From Winogradskyella bathintestinalis (GTDB lineage Bacteria; Bacteroidota; Bacteroidia; Flavobacteriales; Flavobacteriaceae): a stretch of 64,000 nucleotides of DNA. Location of the stretch: NCBI RefSeq assembly GCF_030407435.1, contig NZ_JASDDK010000003.1:248001-312000 (forward strand), read 5' to 3'. Made by a program: the position numbers and the translations under genes. Of the stretch, positions 1-8,334 are shown piece after piece (position 1 is the first letter of the stretch; each line of letters opens with the position of its first letter). The notes below the pieces were generated by a model. It had not been told where the DNA came from and ran no database searches. It worked only from the letters and a program-made list of their open reading frames with translations.

Positions 1-1065
1 TAATAACGGAATATTAAAGCAATCGCAAAAACGTACAAAACGTGCCGCTTTTTTAGAGCTATCCACATCTAAAACCCCTGCCAGAAACATGGGTTGATTT
101 GCTACAATTCCGACACTTTTTCCACCCAAACGTGCAAAACCTACAATAATATTTTCTGCATAATCTTTATGGATTTCATAGAAGGAATTTTCATCTATAA
201 TACCTTCGATCACTTGATGCATGTCGTAAGGTTTATTTGGATTCTCTGGAACAATAGTTGTCAGGGATTCTCTCACTTCGTCTTTAAGTTCAAACGGAAG
301 ATCCTCCGCTTTTCTTTTATTACTTTGTGGTAAATAGCTCAATAATTTTTTTATATCTTCTAAACATTCCACATCATTAGTAGAAGTTTTATGAGCCACA
401 CCAGATTTAGAGGAATGCACGCTTGCACCGCCTAATTCTTCACTCGTCACTTCTTCGTTAGTCACCGTTTTCACGACATTTGGTCCTGTAACAAACATAT
501 AACTGGTATCTTGAACCATCAAGGTGAAATCAGTCATCGCTGGGGAATAAACCGCACCACCAGCACAAGGGCCTATAATTGCCGATATTTGAGGAATTAC
601 ACCAGAAGCTTGAACATTTCTGTAAAAAATATCCGCATAACCAGCCAAAGAACGCACGCCTTCTTGAATACGTGCTCCACCAGAATCATTGAGTCCTATA
701 ATTGGTGCGCCAACATTAACCGCCATATCCATAATTTTACAGATTTTCTCAGCATGAGTTTCAGACAATGATCCACCAAAAACTGTAAAATCTTGTGCAA
801 ATACGTAAATTAATTTACCGTTAACCGTTCCGTAACCCGTAACCACACCATCGCCATAGAAAACTTGTTTATCCATACCAAAACTTTTGGTTCTATGAGT
901 AACCAATGCTCCGATTTCTTCAAATGAACCTTCGTCTAATAAATACATCACGCGTTCTCTTGCAGTGAGTTTTTTCTTTTGGTGTTGTTTGTCTATTCTA
1001 GATTGACCTCCTCCTAGTTTAGCTAATGCTAGTTTTTCGTTTAGGGTTTTTATTTTATCGTTCAT
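1..1065 (-). CDS. acyl-CoA (propionyl-CoA type) carboxylase, carboxyltransferase subunit, partial
   Basis: This is the first 355 residues of a biotin-dependent carboxyltransferase; the reading frame is open to base 1, so the C-terminal part (family members are about 510-520 residues) lies outside the window. It would move the carboxyl group from carboxybiotin to an acyl-CoA. Seen: crotonase-like fold landmarks [13 protein letters not shown] at about 124-136 and [16 protein letters not shown] at 165-180, which form the acyl-CoA and biotin oxyanion pockets and are typical of propionyl/acetyl-CoA carboxylase PccB/AccD5-like chains. The start is ATG at 1063-1065. It is the last gene of a carrier - biotin carboxylase - carboxyltransferase operon (104 bases after the preceding stop). 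Substrate (propionyl- or acetyl-CoA) cannot be settled from sequence. Confidence 0.93.
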   Translation of the reverse strand, partial: MNDKIKTLNEKLALAKLGGGQSRIDKQHQKKKLTARERVMYLLDEGSFEEIGALVTHRTKSFGMDKQVFYGDGVVTGYGTVNGKLIYVFAQDFTVFGGSLSETHAEKICKIMDMAVNVGAPIIGLNDSGGARIQEGVRSLAGYADIFYRNVQASGVIPQISAIIGPCAGGAVYSPAMTDFTLMVQDTSYMFVTGPNVVKTVTNEEVTSEELGGASVHSSKSGVAHKTSTNDVECLEDIKKLLSYLPQSNKRKAEDLPFELKDEVRESLTTIVPENPNKPYDMHQVIEGIIDENSFYEIHKDYAENIIVGFARLGGKSVGIVANQPMFLAGVLDVDSSKKAARFVRFCDCFNIPLL

Positions 1066-1169
1066 GTTTGTAGTATTCTGGCTTTTTTTTCTCGCAATTC
1101 CGATTACGATCAGAAGCAAAGATGCAAAGTTGCATTTTTTAAAATTTGTTTTACACTAAATGCTTAAGA

Positions 1170-2609
1170 CTAGTTCGGTACTCGTAAAATTTTACGTTCC
1201 CCTAAATAATGCCTCAATGCAATTTTTGCTGCAATTTCAGCTTCTAATTTATGTTGTTCTTCTAAAAGACTAGGTGAGTAGTACTTTTTTACAAAATGAG
1301 TGTCAAAGTTACCACTTCTAAAGGCATCATGCTCACAAACGAAACGTCCGAAAGACAGGGTCGTTTCTACTCCTTTAATATGATAATTGTCAATGGCTTT
1401 AATCATTATCTCAATGGCTTCCTCTCGTGTTTCCCCATAAGTAATGAGTTTAGAGAGCATTGGGTCGTAATAAATCGGAATGTCCATGCCTTCCTCAAAA
1501 CCGTTATCGACTCTAATCTTATCTCCCTCAGGTAATTGGTAAGTTTCTAGATTTCCTACACTCGGCAGAAAATCGTTCATTGGGTCTTCTGCGTAAACTC
1601 TAAGTTCTAAGGCGTGACCGTTAATTTTTAAATCGTGCTGTTGAATATCTAATTTTTCTCCTCGCGCTACTTTAATTTGAAGTTCTACCAAATCTACTCC
1701 TGTAATCCATTCTGTAACAGGGTGCTCGACCTGAAGTCTGGTATTCATTTCTAAGAAATAAAAATTCAGATTTTCATCTAAAAGAAATTCTACAGTTCCA
1801 GCTCCTACATAATCACAAGAACGTGCCACATTAATGGCTGCTTGTCCCATTTTTTCTCTTAGTTCTGGCGTTAAAACTGCCGAAGGTGCTTCTTCTACTA
1901 CCTTTTGATGGCGCCGTTGAATAGAACATTCGCGCTCAAATAAGTGAATAACTCTTCCATGCGTATCTGCCATCACTTGGATTTCGATATGCCTTGGTGA
2001 TGCTACATATTTCTCTATAAAAACAGAGCCATCGCCAAACGCATTTTTAGCTTCACTGATAGCTCTATCCATTTGTGATTCAAATTCCGATTCTTTTTCT
2101 ACAATTCGCATGCCTTTTCCACCACCTCCAGCGGAGGCTTTGATGAGAATAGGAAATCCGATGTCTTTCGCTATTTTTTTAGCTTCCGGAATATCGGTAA
2201 TGGCTTCATCTGTACCTGGAACCATTGGTATATCGTAAGCTTTAACCGTGTCTTTCGCCGCTAATTTACTACCCATCACTTTTATGGCTTTAGAACGTGG
2301 GCCGATAAAAATGATATTATTGGATTCACACAATTCTGCAAAATCAGCATTTTCACTTAGAAATCCGTATCCTGGATGAATAGCATCGACATTAAGTGAT
2401 TTTGAAATTTCAATAATTTTGTCACCTTTTAAATAAGATTCGTTAGATGGTGCCGGACCGATACAAACCGCTTCGTCCGCATATTTTACATGAAGTGCAT
2501 TACGATCGGCTTCAGAAAAAACAGCAACTGTTTTAATGCCCATTTTCTTTGCAGTTCGCATAACTCTAATGGCGATTTCTCCTCGGTTTGCTATTAGTAT
2601 TTTTTTCAT
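1170..2609 (-). CDS. accC: acyl-CoA carboxylase, biotin carboxylase subunit
   Basis: ATP-dependent carboxylation of the biotin on the neighbouring carrier protein. 479 residues, in the normal range for a stand-alone biotin carboxylase. Seen: N-terminal Rossmann-like start MKKILIANRGEIA, ATP-grasp glycine loop GGGGKG at 161-166, ERECSIQRRHQK at 225-236, and the catalytic stretch EMNTRLQVEHPVTE at 287-300 that carries the metal ligand Glu, Asn and the bicarbonate Arg. The C-terminal cap follows to 479. It sits between the carrier protein gene upstream and the carboxyltransferase downstream, so it most likely belongs to a propionyl-CoA-type carboxylase rather than to the fatty-acid ACC; the accC symbol names the family only. 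Confidence 0.93.
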   Translation of the reverse strand: MKKILIANRGEIAIRVMRTAKKMGIKTVAVFSEADRNALHVKYADEAVCIGPAPSNESYLKGDKIIEISKSLNVDAIHPGYGFLSENADFAELCESNNIIFIGPRSKAIKVMGSKLAAKDTVKAYDIPMVPGTDEAITDIPEAKKIAKDIGFPILIKASAGGGGKGMRIVEKESEFESQMDRAISEAKNAFGDGSVFIEKYVASPRHIEIQVMADTHGRVIHLFERECSIQRRHQKVVEEAPSAVLTPELREKMGQAAINVARSCDYVGAGTVEFLLDENLNFYFLEMNTRLQVEHPVTEWITGVDLVELQIKVARGEKLDIQQHDLKINGHALELRVYAEDPMNDFLPSVGNLETYQLPEGDKIRVDNGFEEGMDIPIYYDPMLSKLITYGETREEAIEIMIKAIDNYHIKGVETTLSFGRFVCEHDAFRSGNFDTHFVKKYYSPSLLEEQHKLEAEIAAKIALRHYLGERKILRVPN

Positions 2610-2628
2610 GAAAAATTTTAATTTTTCG

Positions 2629-2646
2629 TTCCCATGAAAATGGGAA
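2629..2646 (-). repeat. perfect hairpin between carrier-protein and biotin carboxylase genes
   Basis: TTCCCAT and ATGGGAA form a perfect 7-bp stem around a 4-base loop within the 115-base gap of the carboxylase operon. No T-run follows on the minus strand, so it does not look like a terminator. A second stem (TGACTT/AAGTCA, about 2675-2696) lies 28 bases away. Small intergenic palindromes of this style may be dispersed repeats or mRNA processing sites; which one is inference. Confidence 0.5.
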
Positions 2647-2724
2647 TCTCATTATATTTAATATTTACAATATTTTGACTTCGACTTCGCTAAGTCACCA
2701 AAAAGGTTGCAGGATAGAAAACAA

Positions 2725-3210
2725 TTATATTTTAGTTTCAAACTCAATCAAAAGTGAATTTTTATCTACAGTTTCGCCTTGTTTTACATGTATGGATTTA
2801 ATTTTTCCTTCTCTAGGGGAATGAATAACATTTTCCATTTTCATGGCTTCTAAAATTAATAAAGGATCGTTTTCTTTTACTTCTTGGCCCTCCGTTACAT
2901 AAATTTCTAAAATTAGCCCTGGCATTGGTGCTTTAATATCTGTCACTTTTTTTGATGCTCCGATTTCAAAACCTAAAGCTTCAATTTGTTGGTCTAAAGC
3001 ATTATAAATATCTACTTCATAAGTATTGTTATTCACTTTGATGGAATACATTTTATTGTTAAAGTCACTCTTTACAATTTCAGCTTTTATAGAGGTGTTA
3101 TCATGTAAAATATGGAAGTCATTAGTAGAAGTGACTACAATGTCTAAGGATTCCAAGCTTTTCTCTGAAATATTAAAAGTTTGGTTATCGCTAACTTTTA
3201 TTTTGTACAT
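2725..3210 (-). CDS. biotin carboxyl carrier protein of acyl-CoA carboxylase
   Basis: Carries biotin between the carboxylase and carboxyltransferase active sites. 161 residues: a less conserved N-terminal part, a linker near 85-93, and a biotinyl domain at about 93-161 with the biotinylation motif EAMKMEN; the modified lysine is Lys124. The paired prolines and glycine of APMPGLI (94-100) mark the start of the lipoyl/biotinyl fold. It is the first gene of the operon that continues with biotin carboxylase and carboxyltransferase. Carrier proteins with this layout are found as separate subunits in Bacteroidota acyl-CoA carboxylases. Confidence 0.92.
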   Translation of the reverse strand: MYKIKVSDNQTFNISEKSLESLDIVVTSTNDFHILHDNTSIKAEIVKSDFNNKMYSIKVNNNTYEVDIYNALDQQIEALGFEIGASKKVTDIKAPMPGLILEIYVTEGQEVKENDPLLILEAMKMENVIHSPREGKIKSIHVKQGETVDKNSLLIEFETKI

Positions 3211-3293
3211 AGAATTGAGTATATTAAATAATTAGTAGGTAATCATTAAATTCATGGCAAAATATGAAATTATAAAGGTTTATTTTATGAATT

Positions 3294-3971
3294 TCACAAA
3301 GATTTAAAATTTGAATCTTTTTGATGGCGTTTTATCGCTTTTCGAGATAATGCGATTCCGATAATTAAAGAAACAAATGCACCAATAGAAATGCCTGGAA
3401 TAAAATTGATAAATAGGAAGAAATCATAAGCACCATGAAACAGTACGGCCAAAAATAATCCCGCCATATTAAGTACAAATCTATATTTTGAGAATTTAGC
3501 CTTTCCCATGAAATACCCCATTAATATACCGAATGTCGCATGAGCAGGAACTGCTGTAAAAGCCCTTAAAATAGCAGTTTGATAACCACCATTGATAACA
3601 TACATAATGTTCTCTGTACACGCAAAACCCATGGAAACCATTACGGCATAAATGATACCATCATACGGTTCATTGAAGGCTTTTTTGGTTTGTGCAAAGT
3701 ATTTAACGATGATATATTTGCTGAATTCTTCTGATAAAGCAACAACGATGAATGCTTGTATAAATTGTTGTCCTACATTGTATTTGTCAGTTATAGGAAT
3801 GAATCGGCCCGTAAATGCATATAAAATAAAAACAAGAATTATACTTACGATGGCACCAAGAAAAAAATTTAAAATTAGTAAACCTTTTGGCTCTTTTTCA
3901 TATTTATCTTGTGCATAAATGTAAGTAATAATAGCAAGAATTGGAGCAATTGCAATGAGTATTAAATTCAT
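3294..3971 (-). CDS. PrsW-family intramembrane metalloprotease
   Basis: Polytopic membrane protein of 225 residues with about seven hydrophobic segments. Seen: the family metal-binding/catalytic signatures SEEFSKY (Glu81-Glu82), CTENIMY (Glu120-Asn121), His144 in PAHATFG and His179/Asp183 in LFHGAYDF. The founding member PrsW of Bacillus subtilis cleaves the anti-sigma factor RsiW; the substrate here is unknown. The start codon overlaps the stop of the upstream NUDIX gene by four bases (ATGA), so the two are translated from one message. The nearest anti-sigma-like candidate in the window is the membrane protein at 13103-13735, but there is no direct link. Confidence 0.85.
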   Translation of the reverse strand: MNLILIAIAPILAIITYIYAQDKYEKEPKGLLILNFFLGAIVSIILVFILYAFTGRFIPITDKYNVGQQFIQAFIVVALSEEFSKYIIVKYFAQTKKAFNEPYDGIIYAVMVSMGFACTENIMYVINGGYQTAILRAFTAVPAHATFGILMGYFMGKAKFSKYRFVLNMAGLFLAVLFHGAYDFFLFINFIPGISIGAFVSLIIGIALSRKAIKRHQKDSNFKSL

Positions 3972-4525
3972 AATTTATGTTTTTTAGTAATGGTTTTTGA
4001 TATGAATTTGTAATAATCTGCATTGTTTGTTACAAAGTGATTATTAGTCTTGCTATTTTCTAAAAGTATTTTAAATTCTTCAAGTGAAACTAACTTTAGC
4101 GCTTCAACTTCCGCTTCTTGAATATTTAGTTGATTTAGTGGAGTTTTTAATTCAGCGATAAAAACCTGATGAAATTCATTGTCTTGGATCTGACCGTCAG
4201 CATAACTCGTTTCATGAAGAAAAACACCAATATGTTTTAGATCATTTGGTTCTAATCGTAATCCTATTTCTTCTTTAGTTTCTCTTAGTGCAGCTTCAAT
4301 AAAAGTTTCACCAGCATCAATGTGGCCAGCAACTGAAACGTCCCAAAGCAGTGGGTAGATCGTTTTTTTATGCGAGCGTTGTTGTAATAATATTTCGGCT
4401 TTAGAGGTATACAACCAAACATGAACTGTATTATGGTATAAACCTTTGGAATGCGCCTCAGATTTTAAAGCGATTTGTCCTGTTGGTTTTCCAGATTTAT
4501 CAACGATGTCAAGATATTCGTCCAT
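3968..4525 (-). CDS. NUDIX hydrolase
   Basis: 185-residue NUDIX protein. The NUDIX box runs from Gly67 to Leu89 (GHIDAGETF...RETKEEIGL) and keeps the metal-binding REx2EE glutamates. The N-terminal layout (MDEYLDIVDKSGKPTG, then a VHVWLY strand and LLQQRS) resembles the YfcD/IPP-isomerase-like branch of NUDIX hydrolases; the substrate is not predictable. Start choice: an in-frame TTG at 4543 would add six residues, but it lies inside the 3' arm of a terminator hairpin; ATG at 4523-4525 fits the family N-terminus better. Overlaps the PrsW-like gene by four bases. Confidence 0.87.
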   Translation of the reverse strand: MDEYLDIVDKSGKPTGQIALKSEAHSKGLYHNTVHVWLYTSKAEILLQQRSHKKTIYPLLWDVSVAGHIDAGETFIEAALRETKEEIGLRLEPNDLKHIGVFLHETSYADGQIQDNEFHQVFIAELKTPLNQLNIQEAEVEALKLVSLEEFKILLENSKTNNHFVTNNADYYKFISKTITKKHKL

Positions 4526-4533
4526 AAAATTAA

Positions 4534-4592
4534 AAAACCTCAAAAGTTTGATACAGACATGAGTTCAGTATGCACTAACTTTTGAGGTTTGT
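4534..4592 (-). terminator. intrinsic terminator after the M42 peptidase gene
   Basis: On the minus strand AAACCTCAAAAGTT pairs with AACTTTTGAGGTTT (14 bp), followed by a T6 tract then AATTTT. It sits just past the M42 stop codon and ends directly in front of the NUDIX start codon. Confidence 0.8.
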
Positions 4593-4597
4593 TGTAG

Positions 4598-5686
4598 TTA
4601 ATCGAAATAACTAAAAGTCTCTCCGTCTTTTATGTTAAGCAAGGTTTCATAAATTAATGTAATAACGTTTTCTACATCGTCTTTGTGCACCATTTCTACG
4701 GTTGTATGCATATAACGCAACGGTAAAGATATCAGTGCCGAAGCCACACCACCGTTACTATAAGCAAAAGCATCGGTATCTGTACCTGTAGCTCTTGATA
4801 AAGCTGCGCGTTGAAACGGTATCTTTTTGGCATCTGCAGTTTCTGTAATTAAATCACGCAATTTTTGTTGTACGGCAGGCGCATAAGCTACAACTGGACC
4901 TTTGCCAATTTCAGCATAGCCTTGTTTTTTCTGCTCAATCATTGGTGTTGTGGTATCGTGCGTTACATCTGTAACAATAGCCACGTTTGGTTTTATAGTT
5001 TCAGTAATCATTTGTGCACCACGTAAACCGATTTCTTCTTGAACAGAATTGGTGATATACAATCCAAAATCTAATTGTTTCTTGTTCTCATGTAGTAAAC
5101 GCGCTACTTCGGCAATCATAAATCCTCCAACTCTGTTGTCTAAAGCACGACAAACAAATTTATCGTTATTCAAAATATGAAATTCATCGGGGTATGTGAT
5201 GACACAACCGACATGTACACCCATTTCCTCGACCTCATTTTTATCTTTAGCACCAATATCAATGCAAATATTGTCTGGTTTCGGTGCATCTTCTTTCGAT
5301 TTATTTCTGGTATGGATAGCTGGCCATCCAAAAACACCTTTAACTATGCCATTTTTAGTATGAATGTTAACCAATTTACTTGGAGCAATTTGGTGGTCGC
5401 TGCCACCGTTTCTAACCACATATAGCAAACCATTATCCGAAATATAATTTACGTACCAAGAAATTTCATCCGCATGGCCTTCAATAACCACTTTGTATTT
5501 CGCTTTTGGATTAATAACACCTACGGCAGAACCATAAGTATCTGTAATAAATTCGTCCACATACGGTTTTAGATAATCCATCCAGATTTTTTGGCCTTCC
5601 CATTCATAACCTGTAGGAGAGGCATTATTTAAATATTTTTCTAAAAAGTCCATTGACTTTTTATTTAGTAGTTGCTTTTTAGCCAT
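4598..5686 (-). CDS. M42-family metallopeptidase (aminopeptidase/cellulase M-like)
   Basis: Cytosolic dinuclear-metal aminopeptidase, 362 residues, normal family length. Visible metal and catalytic residues: His71 and Asp73 (EGHADEISW), Asp183 (RALDNRVGG), the Glu217-Glu218 pair (QEEIGLRGA, one catalytic base and one ligand), Asp240 (TDVTHD) and His327 near the C-terminus (MHTTVEMVH). These enzymes (TET/FrvX/YsdC type) form large oligomers and trim peptides from the N-terminus. No signal peptide. Single-gene unit: its own terminator follows and a divergent gene starts 129 bases upstream. Confidence 0.92.
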   Translation of the reverse strand: MAKKQLLNKKSMDFLEKYLNNASPTGYEWEGQKIWMDYLKPYVDEFITDTYGSAVGVINPKAKYKVVIEGHADEISWYVNYISDNGLLYVVRNGGSDHQIAPSKLVNIHTKNGIVKGVFGWPAIHTRNKSKEDAPKPDNICIDIGAKDKNEVEEMGVHVGCVITYPDEFHILNNDKFVCRALDNRVGGFMIAEVARLLHENKKQLDFGLYITNSVQEEIGLRGAQMITETIKPNVAIVTDVTHDTTTPMIEQKKQGYAEIGKGPVVAYAPAVQQKLRDLITETADAKKIPFQRAALSRATGTDTDAFAYSNGGVASALISLPLRYMHTTVEMVHKDDVENVITLIYETLLNIKDGETFSYFD

Positions 5687-5815
5687 AAGTGTAAAATTTT
5701 GCTTAAAAATAATAATATTAATACGAATTTAAGGTTTATGGATATATTAATTCATAATTTTGAAAATTGCCGAAAAGTTACCTTGTTTGGAATGATTTTA
5801 GCATGATAATTACTC

Positions 5816-6505
5816 ATGAAGTATATAGTTTACATAACCTTATTATTTGCTTTTGTAGTGCATGGACAGCAAGATCCTGTTAAACAAGATTCTACAATAG
5901 TGAATTACATGATTATTGATGGGGATTCTATACCTGTTACCGCTGTAGAATTGAACGAAGTTTTGGTTTTACCGAGGTTAAAATTTGAAGACAAAGCGTC
6001 TAGAATCCGCTATATAATTCTAAGACGAAAAACTTTAAAAGTGTATCCATACGCAAAGTTGGCGGCTGAGCGTTTAGAAGATTTACAAAAGCGCTTAAAT
6101 GCATTAGAACGTAATAGCGATAAAAGACGCTATGCTAAAATCATTCAGAATTATATTGAAGACGAATTTTCTGCTGAATTAAAAAAATTGACTAAAACTG
6201 AAGGTCAAATATTAGTAAAATTAATTCATAGACAAACTGGCAAAACAACGTTTGATCTTATTAAGGAACTACGAAGTGGTTGGCGTGCATTTTGGTTTAA
6301 TAATACTGCCAAGTTGTTTGATATTTCTTTGAAGAAAGAGTTTGATCCTATCATTGAGGAAGAAGATTATTTAATTGAAGATATTTTACAACGCGCCTTT
6401 AGGAATGAACGGCTAAAACGCCAAGAACCAGCTTTTAATATTGATTTTTACGCTTGTGTAAATAAATGGTCTAAACCAAAGACGTCTTCTAATTCTAAAA
6501 GTTGA
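5816..6505 (+). CDS. DUF4294-family exported protein
   Basis: 229 residues with an N-terminal signal peptide (MKYIVYITLLFAFVVHG). The body is rich in charged residues and probably helical, with the family block around VYPYAKLAAERLEDL and a C-terminal part containing GWRAFWFNNTAKLFD. This is the DUF4294 family, widespread in Flavobacteriia and without an established function. It ends one base before the start of the hemolysin III gene, so the two are likely cotranscribed and translationally linked. Confidence 0.8.
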   Translation: MKYIVYITLLFAFVVHGQQDPVKQDSTIVNYMIIDGDSIPVTAVELNEVLVLPRLKFEDKASRIRYIILRRKTLKVYPYAKLAAERLEDLQKRLNALERNSDKRRYAKIIQNYIEDEFSAELKKLTKTEGQILVKLIHRQTGKTTFDLIKELRSGWRAFWFNNTAKLFDISLKKEFDPIIEEEDYLIEDILQRAFRNERLKRQEPAFNIDFYACVNKWSKPKTSSNSKS

Positions 6506-6506
6506 T

Positions 6507-7133
6507 ATGCGAATTCAAACCAGGCTCGAAGAACAACTTAATACTTGGACACATGGTTTTGGAGCACTTCTAGGTATTATTGCTTTAATTTTATTGATTA
6601 CTAATGTAGATGATTCAAAACCTTGGCATTTATTTAGTGTTATAATCTACGGCGCATCTATTGTAATTTTATTTATGGCTTCATCTATTTATCATGCGGT
6701 AGAGGGCGAGACGTATAAACATAATTTTAGAATTGTTGATCATATTAGTATTTACTTCTTAATAGCTGGTACATACACGCCAGTTTTACTAATCTGTCTT
6801 ACAGATAGTTTGGGTTGGCCTTTGTTTTGGACCGTATGGGGAATTGCTAGTTTTGGCGTTATTTTAAAACTCTTTTTTACAGGCCGATTTGAAATTGCTT
6901 CAACATTGTTGTATTTGGTAATGGGTTGGCTGATTGTTTTAGACCTTTCTAATGTGTCGGAAGCACTCGGATCGGGAGGCATGTTATGGTTGTCTGCAGG
7001 TGGTTTATTTTATACGGTCGGAATTATTTTCTACATAATAGAGCGTATTCCTTATAATCATGTGATATGGCATTTATTCGTCTTAGGCGGAGCAATTAGC
7101 CATTTTTTTATGATCTATTATTATGTATTATAA
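6507..7133 (+). CDS. trhA: hemolysin III family membrane protein (PAQR/YqfA-like)
   Basis: 208 residues with seven predicted membrane helices. Family histidines are visible: THGFGALLG near the N-terminus, SSIYHAVEG after helix 2, RIVDHISIYFLIAGTYTP and a C-terminal HVIWHLFVLGGAISHFF. The fold is that of the PAQR/adiponectin-receptor superfamily, whose conserved His/Asp/Ser bind zinc; the E. coli relative TrhA (YqfA) affects membrane energetics. True hemolysin activity is not implied. Stops only eight bases before the convergent lipoate ligase stop. Confidence 0.87.
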   Translation: MRIQTRLEEQLNTWTHGFGALLGIIALILLITNVDDSKPWHLFSVIIYGASIVILFMASSIYHAVEGETYKHNFRIVDHISIYFLIAGTYTPVLLICLTDSLGWPLFWTVWGIASFGVILKLFFTGRFEIASTLLYLVMGWLIVLDLSNVSEALGSGGMLWLSAGGLFYTVGIIFYIIERIPYNHVIWHLFVLGGAISHFFMIYYYVL

Positions 7134-7141
7134 ATGAATAA

Positions 7142-8140
7142 CTAATCATTTCCGTACACCAAATTTATAAAATCCAACTTTTCAAATTGCCCAAAATAAT
7201 TTTCAATGGAAACGTCTTTAAGTACATTTTTAATTTGAGGTTTATCATAAGGTACACCAATCAGTAAATTTTCAATTTCAGAAACGGGTTGTCTTCCAAA
7301 AAAATCTCCAAATATTTTAAATTCTGAAATTAATCCTTTTTCAACAAAAATTCGAAGGTCAATTTCACCTATAGAAAAGCGCTTATTTCGTTGAATATTA
7401 AATTTAGGGGAACGTCCAAAATTCCAATCCCATAAATCATATTTTTCGGCTTTTAACTCATGTACTGCTTTCCATTCGGCTTGAGTTAACTTATAGGTTT
7501 CAAAAGGTTCACTAGCTTCATACAAACCTATAAGTAATTGTTTTTTAAATTCCGCCATGGTGATTGGGGCTTTTAAGAACTCACTTATATTAGCCACACG
7601 ACTTCTCACGGATTTATGACCTTTAGACTGTATTTTACTCATTTTAACTTGAAGCGCTTTTACCACTTCGCCCATATCGGTGTCGAACAATAATGTGCCA
7701 TGACTAATCATACGTTTACCTGTGGAAAATTGAGCCGTTCCAGAAATTTTCTTCTCATCAACCAAAATGTCATTTCGACCCTTCAATTCGGCAGCAACTC
7801 CCATGTCATTCAGAACACTGATTACTGGTGCAGTAAATTTTTCAAAATTACTGATGCTTTTTCCATCGTGATTAGTAATAAAACTAAAATTGAGATTTCC
7901 CAAATCGTGATAAACGGCACCACCACCCGAAATACGTCGAACAACATGAATGCCATTGGCCTCAATATATTCTTGGTTAATTTCTTCTAAGGTATTTTGG
8001 TTACGACCAATGATAATGGATGGTTCGTTGATATAAAATAATAAATAATCGGTAGAGGAATCAAAATGTCTTAGGGCATACTCTTCTAATGCTAAGTTCA
8101 ATTTTGGATTAGTGTTTCCCTCGTTATCAATAAAAATCAT
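7142..8140 (-). CDS. lplA: lipoate-protein ligase A
   Basis: Attaches lipoate (via lipoyl-AMP) to E2 and H proteins. 332 residues: a large catalytic domain with RRISGGGAVYHDLGN at 68-82 and the catalytic lysine Lys131 in VDEKKISGTAQ, and a C-terminal accessory domain from about 250 onward, typical of LplA that can activate free lipoate. A start at ATG 8138-8140 gives the usual N-terminus with a strand and the NPKLNLALEEYAL helix. The gene is monocistronic; it converges with trhA. Confidence 0.92.
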   Translation of the reverse strand: MIFIDNEGNTNPKLNLALEEYALRHFDSSTDYLLFYINEPSIIIGRNQNTLEEINQEYIEANGIHVVRRISGGGAVYHDLGNLNFSFITNHDGKSISNFEKFTAPVISVLNDMGVAAELKGRNDILVDEKKISGTAQFSTGKRMISHGTLLFDTDMGEVVKALQVKMSKIQSKGHKSVRSRVANISEFLKAPITMAEFKKQLLIGLYEASEPFETYKLTQAEWKAVHELKAEKYDLWDWNFGRSPKFNIQRNKRFSIGEIDLRIFVEKGLISEFKIFGDFFGRQPVSEIENLLIGVPYDKPQIKNVLKDVSIENYFGQFEKLDFINLVYGND

Positions 8141-8263
8141 AGGAATTGTTTTTCTAGTAGCGCACCAAATTAATTATCTTATATTGTATTCGATGCTATG
8201 GTTATAATTCGAAACGCTTTATTCTATATTTAGGGTTAATATATAGTCTTGTCTTTCTGATAT

Positions 8264-8301
8264 ATTTTCAATGAAAATCTATCAGTTAAAATATTGAAAA
8301 T
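8264..8301. repeat. inverted repeat between lplA and the M3 peptidase gene
   Basis: ATTTTCAAT and ATTGAAAAT (9 bp) are separated by 20 bases in the 194-base gap. There is no T-run after it on the minus strand. It could be a weak 3' stem of the M3 peptidase message or an AT-rich coincidence. Confidence 0.3.
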
Positions 8302-8334
8302 CATTAACCCAATTTATTGGTAGAGAAAAAAAAA

